From contig NZ_CP104302.1 in NCBI RefSeq assembly GCF_025215495.1, positions 3,162,001 through 3,226,000 of the forward strand: 64,000 nucleotides of DNA, given 5' to 3'. This stretch comes from Mycolicibacterium brumae. Its GTDB lineage: Bacteria > Actinomycetota > Actinomycetes > Mycobacteriales > Mycobacteriaceae. The translations under genes and the position numbers were made by a program. Every line of letters starts with the position of its first letter. The first letter of the stretch is position 1. The notes beneath the pieces are model-generated. The model did not search any database. It was not told the DNA's origin and was given only the letters and a program-made list of their open reading frames with translations. Shown piece after piece: positions 28,602 through 36,974 of this stretch.

Positions 28602-28996
28602 GTGACCGCCGAGCAGCTCTCCGCGATCCGAACCATCGCCGCCACGCCCGCCGAGAGCCGATCACCGGCGTCGGCGAGATCTTCACCGTCAACATGTATT
28701 TGGAGCCGTTCGGCGGCGACTACGTGATGAAGAACCTGGTGACCGCGTTCGAGCAGGACCGGACCATCGCCTGGGAGCCCGGGCTCCACAAAGAAGGCGC
28801 CGAGTTCGCCCCCGTCGGCCACTGGTGGCGCTACGACCTGGAGCCCGTCGAGGGCGGCACCCGAGTCACCATGACCTACGACTGGTCCAAGATCCCGCCG
28901 TCGTTCCGCGAGATCATGGTCGGTGTTCCGCCGTTCGCCCCGTCCTACCTGGATGAGTCACTGGCCACCCTGGACCACACCGTCACCGGTGCCTGA
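28602..28996 (+). pseudogene. Broken second copy of the SRPBCC gene
   Basis: From GTG 28602 one frame reads VTAEQLSAIRTIAATPAE, parallel to the start of the intact upstream copy. Just after it (near 28655) the frame is lost, and a different frame continues with EPITGVGEIFTVNMYLEPFGG through TYDWSKIP to a TGA at 28994-28996, parallel to the rest of the paralogue. Compared with the intact copy, a segment of about 26 codons (IFAILADPARHHD to AVDA) is missing together with a frame change. The most economical reading is a tandem duplication followed by a roughly 80-bp frameshifting deletion. Confidence 0.85.
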
Positions 28997-29060
28997 AGTC
29001 CCGCGCACAGGCGCCTTCCTACCCTGGTGAGCGCCCGCCGGCGCGGGCCATAGTCGAACA

Positions 29061-30440
29061 GTGGAACAGCTTTCCGTCCTCGACGCCGGGTTCCTCCAAC
29101 TCGAGGACACCGACCCGAACGTCAGCCTGGCCATCGGCAGCGTGACCATCCTGGACGGCCCGCTGCCGGATTTCGACGAGCTGGCCGCCACCATCGCCGA
29201 GCGGCTGGTGAGCGCGCCGCGGCTGCGCCAGGTGGTGCGCACCCACACCCTCGACATCGAGGCGCCGGAATGGGTCGACGCGCCCGAGCTGGACATGGGC
29301 AGGCATCTGCGCCGCGCCGCGCTGCCCTCTCCCGGCGACGACGGCGAGCTGTGCGCGTTGATCGCCGAGATCATGGAGCGCCGCCTGGACCGGGACTACC
29401 CGCTGTGGGAATGCTGGGTGATCGAAGGCCTGGCCGGCGGCCGCTGGGCGCTGCTGACCAAGGTGCACCACTGCCTGGCCGACGGGGTGTCCGCGGCGGC
29501 GATGATGGCCGGTTTCAACGACGGCGGCAACGCCACGTCGTTCGCCGGCCATCTGACCGCCGGCGGCCAGCACCAGCATGACCACGACCACGACCACGCC
29601 GCGCCCGGGATCGGCCTCAACCCGTTGGACTGGGGCAAGGCGGCGCTGGATCTGGCCGCCGGCGCGGCGCACCTGGCCGTCCAGTCGGCGCGCGGGACCG
29701 CCGAGATCGTCACCGGGATCTTGCGCCCGGCCCCGGAATCCACTCTCAACGGCCCGGTCGGGGCGCTGCGCCGGTACGGCGTCGGACGCGCGTCGATCAC
29801 CGAGATCAAGGCGATCGCCAAAGCCTTCGACGCCAGTTTCAACGACGTCGCGCTGGCCGCGGTCACCAACGGCTACCGGCAGGTGCTGCTGCACCGCGGC
29901 GAAACGCCCCGCCGAGACTCGCTGCGCACGCTGATCCCGGTGTCGGTGCGCGACACCACCGCGCTGCACACCCCGGACAACCGGGTGTCGCTGATGCTTC
30001 CGCTGCTGCCCGTCGACCAGGCCACACCCGTCGAGCAACTCAGGACGCTGCGGCTGCGGATGCGCCGGTCCAAGTCCAGCGGGCAGCGCCAGGCCGGGGC
30101 AGGCATCGTCGGGATGGCCAACCGGCTGGCGCCGTTCGCGCTGACCGCCTGGGCGGTCCGCGCGGCCAGCCTGCTGCCGCAGCGCAATGTCTGCGGACTG
30201 GCCACCAACGTGCCCGGGGTCAGCGAGCCGGCCCGCATCCTCGGCCGGCCGGTGCTCGAGGTGTGGCCGATCCCGCCGTTGGCGCTGCGGCTGCGGGTCG
30301 GCGTGGCGATGCTGTCCTACGTGGATCGGCTGAGCTTCGGCATCACCGCCGACTACGACTCGACCCCGGACATGAAGGTCATGGTCGACGGCATCGAGTC
30401 GGCGCTGGCCGAACTGTCGGCGCAGGCGCCAGTCTCCTAG
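29061..30440 (+). CDS. Wax ester synthase/diacylglycerol acyltransferase (WS/DGAT) family protein
   Basis: 459 aa acyl-CoA-dependent O-acyltransferase of the type that makes triacylglycerol or wax esters in mycobacteria. The catalytic HHxxxDG motif is HHCLADG at residues 136-142. The N-terminal LSVLDAGFLQLED and C-terminal NVPGVSEPARILGRPV and ITADYDSTPDM words are family landmarks. An unusual His/Asp-rich run (HQHDHDHDH, near residues 173-181) follows the active site. GTG at 29061 is the start. The 3' end overlaps the permease stop by 4 bp, convergently. Confidence 0.92.
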   Translation: MEQLSVLDAGFLQLEDTDPNVSLAIGSVTILDGPLPDFDELAATIAERLVSAPRLRQVVRTHTLDIEAPEWVDAPELDMGRHLRRAALPSPGDDGELCALIAEIMERRLDRDYPLWECWVIEGLAGGRWALLTKVHHCLADGVSAAAMMAGFNDGGNATSFAGHLTAGGQHQHDHDHDHAAPGIGLNPLDWGKAALDLAAGAAHLAVQSARGTAEIVTGILRPAPESTLNGPVGALRRYGVGRASITEIKAIAKAFDASFNDVALAAVTNGYRQVLLHRGETPRRDSLRTLIPVSVRDTTALHTPDNRVSLMLPLLPVDQATPVEQLRTLRLRMRRSKSSGQRQAGAGIVGMANRLAPFALTAWAVRAASLLPQRNVCGLATNVPGVSEPARILGRPVLEVWPIPPLALRLRVGVAMLSYVDRLSFGITADYDSTPDMKVMVDGIESALAELSAQAPVS

Positions 30441-31984
30441 GTGTGCGGCGCCGGGGCGACGTCCTTCGGCAGCGTCTCGCCGCGGAAGAAGCCCGGGTTC
30501 TTGGTGCGCCAGTAGAACATCAGCACCACCCCGATCAGCAGCGTGCCGAAGCCCAGGAAGAACACCAGGCCGATGCCGCCGATCGCCGCGCCGCTGCCGT
30601 TCTCCGGGTTCATGCTCTCCCGGATCGCGATGACGAACACCGCCGCCAGCATCACACCGCCGAGCACCGGGCACAGGAACTGATAGATGAAGTTGCGCGC
30701 GCTGGTGAAGCACTGCCGACGGAAGTACCAGACGCAGGCGAACGCGGTGATGCCGTAGTACCAGCAGATCATGATGCCCAGCGCCGCGATGGTGTCCCAC
30801 AGGAACTGCTCGGACAGCAGCGCGGTGACCGAGTAGAACACCGAGGTGACCACGCCGGCGACGACGGTGGCGAACCAAGGCGACAGGAACCGCGGGTGGA
30901 TCTCGGCGAGCTTCTTCGGGAACGCCCCGTAGGCCCCCATCGCCAGGATGGTGCGGGCCGCGGGCAGGAAGGTGGTCTGCAGGCTGGCGATCGCCGAGAC
31001 GAAGATCGCCAGCAGTAGCAGCGGGCCGAACGCGTGCCCGAGCACCGGGTCGGCCAGCACCGCGAACACGTTCTCGGTGTTCTCCGGGTTGCCCAGCCCC
31101 AGCCCGGTGTCCCCGACGCCGGCGAACATCATCACCGCGACGGCCACCAGCAGGTAGGTCGCCAGGATCGACAGCACGCACAACAAACCGGCCCGGCCCG
31201 GGGTGCGGGTCGGATCCTTGGACTCCTCGCCCAGGGTCAAGGTGGTGTCCCAGCCCCAGAACGCGAAGATGGAGCCGGTCAGGCCGACGACAAACGCGCT
31301 CAACGCCAGACCGGTGAACGGGTTGAACCAGTCGATGTCGAAGGACAGGCTGGCCGGCGCGGTGCCGTCGACCGCCTTGGAGATGGCGATCACCGCGAAC
31401 CCGACCAGCACCACCATCTGGAAGGCGACCAGCACGTACTGCACCTTCTGGCTGGTGGTGATGCCGCGGCCGGCCACCCAGGTGGCCACCGCCAGCAGCA
31501 GCACCGTCGCGACGATATTGATCAGCCGGTTGTCCGGCAGTTCTCCGATGGACGGGTTGTTGAACACCCTGGCCAGCAGCAAGAACAGGAACTCCATCGC
31601 GATCGCGGCCAGGTTCGACAGCACGATCACGGTGGCGATCACCATGCCCCAGCCGCACATCCAGCCGACGTAGGGCCCAAAAGCCTTGGTGGACCAGGTG
31701 AACGACGCGCCGCAGTCCGGCACCCGGGAGTTCAGCTCGCGGTAGGCGTAGGCGGTGAGGAACATCGGGATGAAGCCGGCGATCATGATCGCCGGCATCT
31801 TCAGGCTGACCGCGGCGACGATCAGGCCGATGCTGGCCGTCAGCGTGTATCCGGGGGCGACCGTGGAGATGCCCAGGATGGCGCCGGTGAAGGTGCCGAC
31901 CTTGCCGGCCGCCAGACCCTTGGAGTGGACGCCGGCCTCCTCCTCGATGCGATGCAGGGCGTCGAGGTCGGCCTTCTCATTCAT
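30437..31984 (-). CDS. APC-superfamily amino acid/amine permease
   Basis: 515 aa permease with about twelve transmembrane helices. The first helix region ILGISTVAPGYTLTASIGLI and the loop PDCGASFTWSTKAFGPYVGWM are typical of the amino acid-polyamine-organocation superfamily. Its ATG at 31984 overlaps the end of the upstream USP gene by 8 bp, and that gene in turn overlaps the amine oxidase gene; a primary amine is therefore a reasonable substrate. Direction (uptake with H+) is inferred from the family. Confidence 0.88.
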   Translation of the reverse strand: MNEKADLDALHRIEEEAGVHSKGLAAGKVGTFTGAILGISTVAPGYTLTASIGLIVAAVSLKMPAIMIAGFIPMFLTAYAYRELNSRVPDCGASFTWSTKAFGPYVGWMCGWGMVIATVIVLSNLAAIAMEFLFLLLARVFNNPSIGELPDNRLINIVATVLLLAVATWVAGRGITTSQKVQYVLVAFQMVVLVGFAVIAISKAVDGTAPASLSFDIDWFNPFTGLALSAFVVGLTGSIFAFWGWDTTLTLGEESKDPTRTPGRAGLLCVLSILATYLLVAVAVMMFAGVGDTGLGLGNPENTENVFAVLADPVLGHAFGPLLLLAIFVSAIASLQTTFLPAARTILAMGAYGAFPKKLAEIHPRFLSPWFATVVAGVVTSVFYSVTALLSEQFLWDTIAALGIMICWYYGITAFACVWYFRRQCFTSARNFIYQFLCPVLGGVMLAAVFVIAIRESMNPENGSGAAIGGIGLVFFLGFGTLLIGVVLMFYWRTKNPGFFRGETLPKDVAPAPHT

Positions 31985-32852
31985 CGTCGGCTCCCGGGCT
32001 CGGCACCACCACGACCGGCACCTCGAGCACCCGCAGCATCTTGGCTGCCGTCGACCCGAGGAACAACCGCCGCGGCTGGGCCAGCCGACTGGAGCCGACC
32101 ATCAGCAATTGCCCGTCATGCCAGGACAATTCCGCGGTGGCCTCCTCGACGGTGCCGCCCTCGCCGACCTCGGCGGTGACCGCGTACCCCTCCGGCAGCG
32201 CCGCGCGCGCCGCCTCCAGGGTGTTCTGGGCGTGCGCGCGGGCCGCGTCCCGCAGTTCGGCGGCGCGCTCCCCGCGATGCCCCTCCGGGTCCAGCGCGAC
32301 CAACGACAGCAACCGCAGCGGAACCGCGCCGGCCTCGGTGTAGCGCACCGCGGTTTCCAGCAATCGGGTGGCGCCCGGGCGCCTGCCGATCGCGCAGGTG
32401 ATCTCATCGACGCGGGCGACCTCCGAGTCCCGCAGGCCGCGCGGGGTGAGCGCCACCGGAAGCGGCGCGGTGTGCACCAGTTCGTTGACGACGGTGCCCA
32501 GGGTGTGGCCGGGCAGCAGCCCACCGCCGGTGCCGCCCACCACGATCATCTCCGCGTCGTTCTCGGTGGCGTCGGCGATGAGCTCCTCGACGACCGACTC
32601 CCCGACCCGTAATCTGCTCTCGCCCAACAGATCCGGATCGACGGCGGCCTGCGCCTGCTCCAGCCAGGCCCGGAACTGCTCGGCCAGCACCTCGTTGTAG
32701 TCGCCGGGGGTCAGCGCCACCGACGTCGGCGATTCGGGGCGCATCACCATCGTCACGTCGACCACCCCGCCGAAGCTGCGGGCCAGTCGCTGGCCGAGCA
32801 TCAGCGCGTCGGCGCCGCCGGGGGTGTCCAGGTACGCGACCAGGATCCGCAT
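31977..32852 (-). CDS. Universal stress protein, tandem-domain type
   Basis: 291 aa cytoplasmic protein with two USP folds. Domain 1 (residues about 1-140) starts RILVAYLDTPGGADALML and contains MIVVGGTGGGLLPGHTLGTVVNELV; domain 2 (about 148-286) ends LLMVGSSRLAQPRRLFLGSTAAKMLRVLEVPVVVVP. The glycine-rich G-x-x-G-(9)-G-S/T ATP motif is recognisable in the second, less regular in the first. Its ATG shares one base with the amine oxidase stop (TGATG) and its 3' end overlaps the permease gene, so it is an integral part of an amine-use operon, an uncommon setting. Confidence 0.88.
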   Translation of the reverse strand: MRILVAYLDTPGGADALMLGQRLARSFGGVVDVTMVMRPESPTSVALTPGDYNEVLAEQFRAWLEQAQAAVDPDLLGESRLRVGESVVEELIADATENDAEMIVVGGTGGGLLPGHTLGTVVNELVHTAPLPVALTPRGLRDSEVARVDEITCAIGRRPGATRLLETAVRYTEAGAVPLRLLSLVALDPEGHRGERAAELRDAARAHAQNTLEAARAALPEGYAVTAEVGEGGTVEEATAELSWHDGQLLMVGSSRLAQPRRLFLGSTAAKMLRVLEVPVVVVPSPGADDE

Positions 32853-34786
32853 CAGGACTCCCCGTGGCAGCAGGCGCCGCCGGTCTTCGGCGTCGGCGCG
32901 ACGTCCAGCGAGGGGTTGCGGTCGAAGAACCCGACCGGCTTGAGCCAGAAGCTCACGGTGTCCACGGGCATGATGGGCCAATCCTCCGGTCGGGTGATGT
33001 GGTGGATGCCGAACACGTACCAGAGCACGACGTCGGTGTTCTCGATATTTCGGTTCGCCTTCGTCCACTCCGCCAGCCCGGTGTCCTGGGCGCTCTGGGT
33101 GACGAATTCGCCTGCCGGCCAACGCTCGTCGGGCCGGTTGGGGGTGACCCACAGGGTGTGCTCGATGGCGCGGCAGCGGGCCAGGATCGGCGACTCCGGG
33201 TCGAACATCGCCGGGAACGCCCCGCCCGGCACCAACTTGTAGGCCGGGTTCGTGCCCAGCCCGTTGGTCTTGTTGTCGTTGACCACCTTCCAGGCCCGCT
33301 GGGTCGCGAAGTTCATGTCCTGCTTGCCTTCGGATTCGGTGCGCAGCGCGGTGTTTCGCTGCCGCAGCGACAGCCCGTACGGGTTGTCCGGGCCGGTCGG
33401 CAGGATCTCGGTCTCGCTGGCGTAGACGGTGTTCTCGGTTCCGTCGACGTCCAGGTCCATTCGGGCGACCAGGAAATGCTGGTGGTAGGGGGCGTAGGTG
33501 CGCTGGTCCACCAGGGTGCCCGACGGGTGGGCCTGGCCCTCCGGGAAGTGGCTGACCACCATGATGCCGGTGGCGCGCACCTCGCATTCGATGTTGCCGT
33601 CCTGGTAGAAGCGCCAGTAGGTGAGGTACTCGTAATTAGCGACGGTGACGTGGAAGCTGACCGTCAGCCGCCGCATCCGGCGGACCTCGGCGCCGTCGTG
33701 GTGGTCGACGTGCTTCCACAGCACGGCGTTGTCTTCCTCGTGAATGCAGACGGCGTTCTTGATGGTGTACGGCTCGCCCTTGCTGTTGTGCAGGGCGGCG
33801 TCCAGGTACCGGATCTCGCCCAGGCAGTCACAGCCGAGTTCCAGCGAGGTGGTCATGAAGCCCAGGCCCCACTCGCCGATGTCGAACGCGGTGCGCCGGT
33901 AGTGGTCGACGCAGTGATCCCGGTAGGGCACCATCATCTCGGCGAAGCTCAGCCGATTGGCGATCGAGCGCACATTGCCGTTGTCGTTGTAGGTGATGGC
34001 GTGCAGGGTCATGCCCTCGCGCCAGTTGAATCCGACCCGCAGCGACCAGTTCTGCCACTGCAGCAGGTTGCCGTCCAGGGTGAACGACGGGCCGTCGGGC
34101 TGGGTGATCTCCAGCGGCTCGAGCTTCCCGCGGGTGGAGGCGTTGCGAATGCGCTCCGGAACATGCTGGGGCACATACTCGCCCATCACCTCGGGCCGAT
34201 CGACGGAGAAAGTCTCCTGGATCTCCAGCAGCTCCATGGTGTTCATGTCGATGATCGGGTGGAAACCGTTGACCGGCCCGGCGTAGCCGTTGGCGCCCGG
34301 CGCGGCCTTGACCCAGGCGTCCACCCAGCCCAGTCGGCGGTCCCGGTACTGCTCGGGCATCACCGCCTTGCCGTAGGTCCAGGCGTCCATGAACACCAGG
34401 CTCATGTCGGTGACCCCGCGCTTGGCCAGCGCCGCGATGACGTCGGGGTGCGCCCGCAGCATCTCGTCGGCTTCCAGCCACTCGTCGACGGTGAAGTTGG
34501 GCTGCACGCCCGGGATGTGCGTCCAGGACAGCACTTCACCGCTGGTCAGCGACACCCGCCCCTGATAGGTGGCGTTGGCGGCCCGGTCCAGCACCGTGGC
34601 CACCACCGTGCGCTCGGGGACCACGCCGTCGGCGTCGAACGCCGCGACCTCATCCTTCGACGGCTCCACCAGCTCAATTGAGGTGTATCGCCACCCCGGG
34701 GACTCCACCTGGTGGGCGGACCGGAGCAAATCCGCCACAGCGGTGAACTCGTCGGCCGAGAGCGGGTCGAGCGGATGGAAGGACAC
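32852..34786 (-). CDS. Copper-containing primary amine oxidase
   Basis: 644 aa quinoprotein that oxidises primary amines to aldehydes, ammonia and H2O2. Tyr385 in TVANYEYLTYW fits the T-x-x-N-Y-(D/E) motif whose Tyr becomes topaquinone. Copper-ligand histidines are in YHQHFLVARMD and in FGIHHITRPEDWPIMP near the C-terminus; the catalytic Asp is likely in the FMDAWTYG region or nearby. Start: GTG at 34786 has AGGAGA 7 nt before it; the longer frame beginning with TTG at 34801 would swallow this ribosome site. No signal peptide, so the enzyme is cytoplasmic. First gene of an operon with a USP and an APC permease. Confidence 0.95.
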   Translation of the reverse strand: MSFHPLDPLSADEFTAVADLLRSAHQVESPGWRYTSIELVEPSKDEVAAFDADGVVPERTVVATVLDRAANATYQGRVSLTSGEVLSWTHIPGVQPNFTVDEWLEADEMLRAHPDVIAALAKRGVTDMSLVFMDAWTYGKAVMPEQYRDRRLGWVDAWVKAAPGANGYAGPVNGFHPIIDMNTMELLEIQETFSVDRPEVMGEYVPQHVPERIRNASTRGKLEPLEITQPDGPSFTLDGNLLQWQNWSLRVGFNWREGMTLHAITYNDNGNVRSIANRLSFAEMMVPYRDHCVDHYRRTAFDIGEWGLGFMTTSLELGCDCLGEIRYLDAALHNSKGEPYTIKNAVCIHEEDNAVLWKHVDHHDGAEVRRMRRLTVSFHVTVANYEYLTYWRFYQDGNIECEVRATGIMVVSHFPEGQAHPSGTLVDQRTYAPYHQHFLVARMDLDVDGTENTVYASETEILPTGPDNPYGLSLRQRNTALRTESEGKQDMNFATQRAWKVVNDNKTNGLGTNPAYKLVPGGAFPAMFDPESPILARCRAIEHTLWVTPNRPDERWPAGEFVTQSAQDTGLAEWTKANRNIENTDVVLWYVFGIHHITRPEDWPIMPVDTVSFWLKPVGFFDRNPSLDVAPTPKTGGACCHGES

Positions 34787-35034
34787 CAGAAATCTCCTCA
34801 ATCAATAGATGGAATCGATAAGGCCGTGAGGCCGATCAAGGGGCGGGCCAGACGTGCGCATTCCTCACGTGTGTCATCCCGACGGCGGAGCCATGGGAAA
34901 CAGTCTCACCCCGATTCGCGCTTTGAGCATGACAATCCGCGCAATTGGGTCGCCGCTGTCCCCCGAGGGCACTGCCCTGCTCCGCGGCGCGGTCACCGCG
35001 GAATGTCCCGCGGCGGCCATGCCATGATCGGCGG

Positions 35035-35967
35035 ATGCTGGTCACGCTGACGATGAATCCGGCGCTCGACATCACCGCCGACGTGGACGAGGTTCGGCCG
35101 AATCACAAGCTGCGGCTGCACAGCACCCGCCGTGACGCCGGCGGCGGTGGGGTGAACGTCGCCAAGGTCGCGCATGTGCTCGGGACGCCGGTGCGCGCGA
35201 TCTTCCCGTGCGGCGGCGCGTCCGGCGATATCGTGCGCCGGTTGCTGGTCGCCGCGGGCGTGCCGATCGACCCGGTGCAGATCAGCGAGCCGACCCGGCA
35301 GGGCATGGCGGTCAATGAGCTGACCAGCAGCGACCAGTACAGTTTCGTGCTCCCCGGCCCGGTGCTGACCGATCCGGAGCAGGTCGAGTGTCTGCAACGG
35401 CTGCGGGACCACGCCCCCGACGCGGATCTGGTGGTGGCCAGCGGCAGCCTGCCGCCGAGCGTGCCCGACGATTTCTACCAGCGGGTCGCCGATATCTGCG
35501 CCGAGTTCGGCGTGCGGTTGATCCTGGACACCTCCGGCGAGGGGCTCAATCGGCTCCGCGCCGGGGTGTTCCTGATCAAGCCCAGCCTGCGTGAGCTGCG
35601 CGAGTTCTGCGGCGAGGAGTTGCGCGCCGAGGCCGACCAGGTCGCCGCCGCCCGGGCGCTGGTGGTCTCCGGGCGCACCCGCTATGTGCTGGTGTCCAAG
35701 GGCGGCGACGGCGCGTTGCTGGTCGACGCCGAGTCGGCGCTGCGCTTCCCGGCCGTCCCGGTGGCCCCGGGCAGCGGCGCGGGCGCCGGCGACGCCATGG
35801 TCGCCGGGACCGCGGTGGGATTGGCGTCGGGTCAGGGACTGGCCGAGGCGGTGCGGCTCGGAACCGCCTGCGGCGCCGCGGCGTTGCTCACCCCCGGCTC
35901 GTCGGCCTGCACGCACGCCGACGTCGGGCGACTGCTCGCCCACGTCGCGCCGGCCCGGGAGGTTTAG
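35035..35967 (+). CDS. pfkB: PfkB-family 1-phosphofructokinase/6-phosphofructokinase
   Basis: 310 aa ribokinase-like sugar kinase. MNPALDITADVDEVRPNHKLR and GGGGVNVAKVAHVLG at the N-terminus and GSGAGAGDAMVAG with the catalytic Asp near residue 253 are characteristic of the phosphofructokinase branch. It is divergent from the amine oxidase operon and convergent with a tandem USP gene. In M. tuberculosis pfkB (Rv2029c) belongs to the DosR dormancy regulon next to USP genes, and a similar grouping appears here. Fructose-1-phosphate versus fructose-6-phosphate specificity cannot be told. Confidence 0.9.
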   Translation: MLVTLTMNPALDITADVDEVRPNHKLRLHSTRRDAGGGGVNVAKVAHVLGTPVRAIFPCGGASGDIVRRLLVAAGVPIDPVQISEPTRQGMAVNELTSSDQYSFVLPGPVLTDPEQVECLQRLRDHAPDADLVVASGSLPPSVPDDFYQRVADICAEFGVRLILDTSGEGLNRLRAGVFLIKPSLRELREFCGEELRAEADQVAAARALVVSGRTRYVLVSKGGDGALLVDAESALRFPAVPVAPGSGAGAGDAMVAGTAVGLASGQGLAEAVRLGTACGAAALLTPGSSACTHADVGRLLAHVAPAREV

Positions 35968-35976
35968 CCGGGCTCC

Positions 35977-36849
35977 CTACGCCCTCGCGACGATCACCGG
36001 CATCCGGGCGGCCTGCACCACCGCGGTGCTCACCGAACCCAGCAGCATGCCGGTGAACCCGCCGCGGCCGTGGCTGCCCACGACAACCAGCTGCGCGTAC
36101 TCGGATTGCTCCACCAGCGTGCGAGCGGGCTTGTCCCACACCACGATTCGGCGGACGGCGACATCGGGGTAACGTTCGGCCCAGCCGGCCAGCCGTTCGG
36201 CGAGCACCTCCTGGCCGCGCTGCTCGAACTCGGCGAACTCCCGGCCCGGCATCGACAGCACATCGGTGTCGCTCATGGCGTGCACGGCGACCAGGTCGAC
36301 CCCACGCAGCGAGGCCTCCTCGAACGCGATCGCGGTGGGCGCCTCCGAGGCCGGCGAACCGTCGATGCCGACCAGCACCGGCGCCTTGGCGGGATTCTGC
36401 ATCTGCGGGTCCTCGTCGTGGACCACCGCGACCGGGCAGTGCGCGTGCCGCACCATGGTCGAGCTGACCGAGCCGAGCAGGCCCCGCGCCACGGCGCCGC
36501 GGCCCCGGCAGCCGACCACCACGATGGCCGCCTCCTTGGACAGGTCGATCATCGTGGACAGCGTCGGGCCGCTGATCAAGTCGGTGCGGATCTCGATGTC
36601 GGGCGCGGCTTCGACCGCGGTGGCCTCGGCGTCGGCGAGTTGCTCGCGGCCCTGGCTTTCCTGCCATTTCAGGTAGCCGTCGGGCATCGGCGCTTCCGGC
36701 CACGCCATCATCACCGGCGGGCTCAGCACATTGACCAGACGCAGTGGCAGTGAATGGGATTGCGCGTATCTGGCGGCCCAGTCGACGGCCACCCGCGAGG
36801 ACGGTGACCCGTCGACGCCGACCAGGACGGTGCGTTGCGATGCGGACAT
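35977..36849 (-). CDS. Universal stress protein, tandem-domain type (dormancy-regulon-like)
   Basis: 290 aa protein with two USP domains, each carrying a full ATP-binding motif: VVVGCRGRGAVARGLLGSVSS near residue 125 and VVVGSHGRGGFTGMLLGSVST near residue 262. It opens TVLVGVDGSPSSRVAVDWAA. ATG at 36849 has GAAGGGAG upstream and is preferred over the longer frame. It faces the pfkB gene tail-to-tail and shares a 125-bp intergenic region with the acg-like nitroreductase, where a DosR-like site is seen. Confidence 0.93.
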   Translation of the reverse strand: MSASQRTVLVGVDGSPSSRVAVDWAARYAQSHSLPLRLVNVLSPPVMMAWPEAPMPDGYLKWQESQGREQLADAEATAVEAAPDIEIRTDLISGPTLSTMIDLSKEAAIVVVGCRGRGAVARGLLGSVSSTMVRHAHCPVAVVHDEDPQMQNPAKAPVLVGIDGSPASEAPTAIAFEEASLRGVDLVAVHAMSDTDVLSMPGREFAEFEQRGQEVLAERLAGWAERYPDVAVRRIVVWDKPARTLVEQSEYAQLVVVGSHGRGGFTGMLLGSVSTAVVQAARMPVIVARA

Positions 36850-36925
36850 GAGTATCGACTCCCTTCCACCTGCGACCCTACTTGTCCGGTGGCCGTCGGC
36901 CCGGAGGATGTGGTCACCAGCTTCC

Positions 36926-36939
36926 GGGTCCAATGACCC
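36926..36939. promoter_or_regulatory. Candidate DosR-type operator
   Basis: GGGTC-CAAT-GACCC is a perfect inverted repeat with the GGGnC-N4-GnCCC layout of DosR (DevR) boxes (strong consensus GGGAC-N4-GTCCC). It lies in the divergent region between the USP (start 36849) and acg-like (start 36975) genes, both members of families that DosR controls in M. tuberculosis. The inner A/T pair is swapped relative to the strongest sites, so this is a candidate only. Confidence 0.5.
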
Positions 36940-36974
36940 TGGCCGCGGGCCGACGGCTCGCCGAGGATGGCCAC

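Noticed and set aside
32102..33587. Extended frame upstream of the USP gene start at 32852
   Set aside because: The upstream part overlaps the amine oxidase gene in another frame; the USP fold begins exactly at the ATG that shares a base with the amine oxidase stop.
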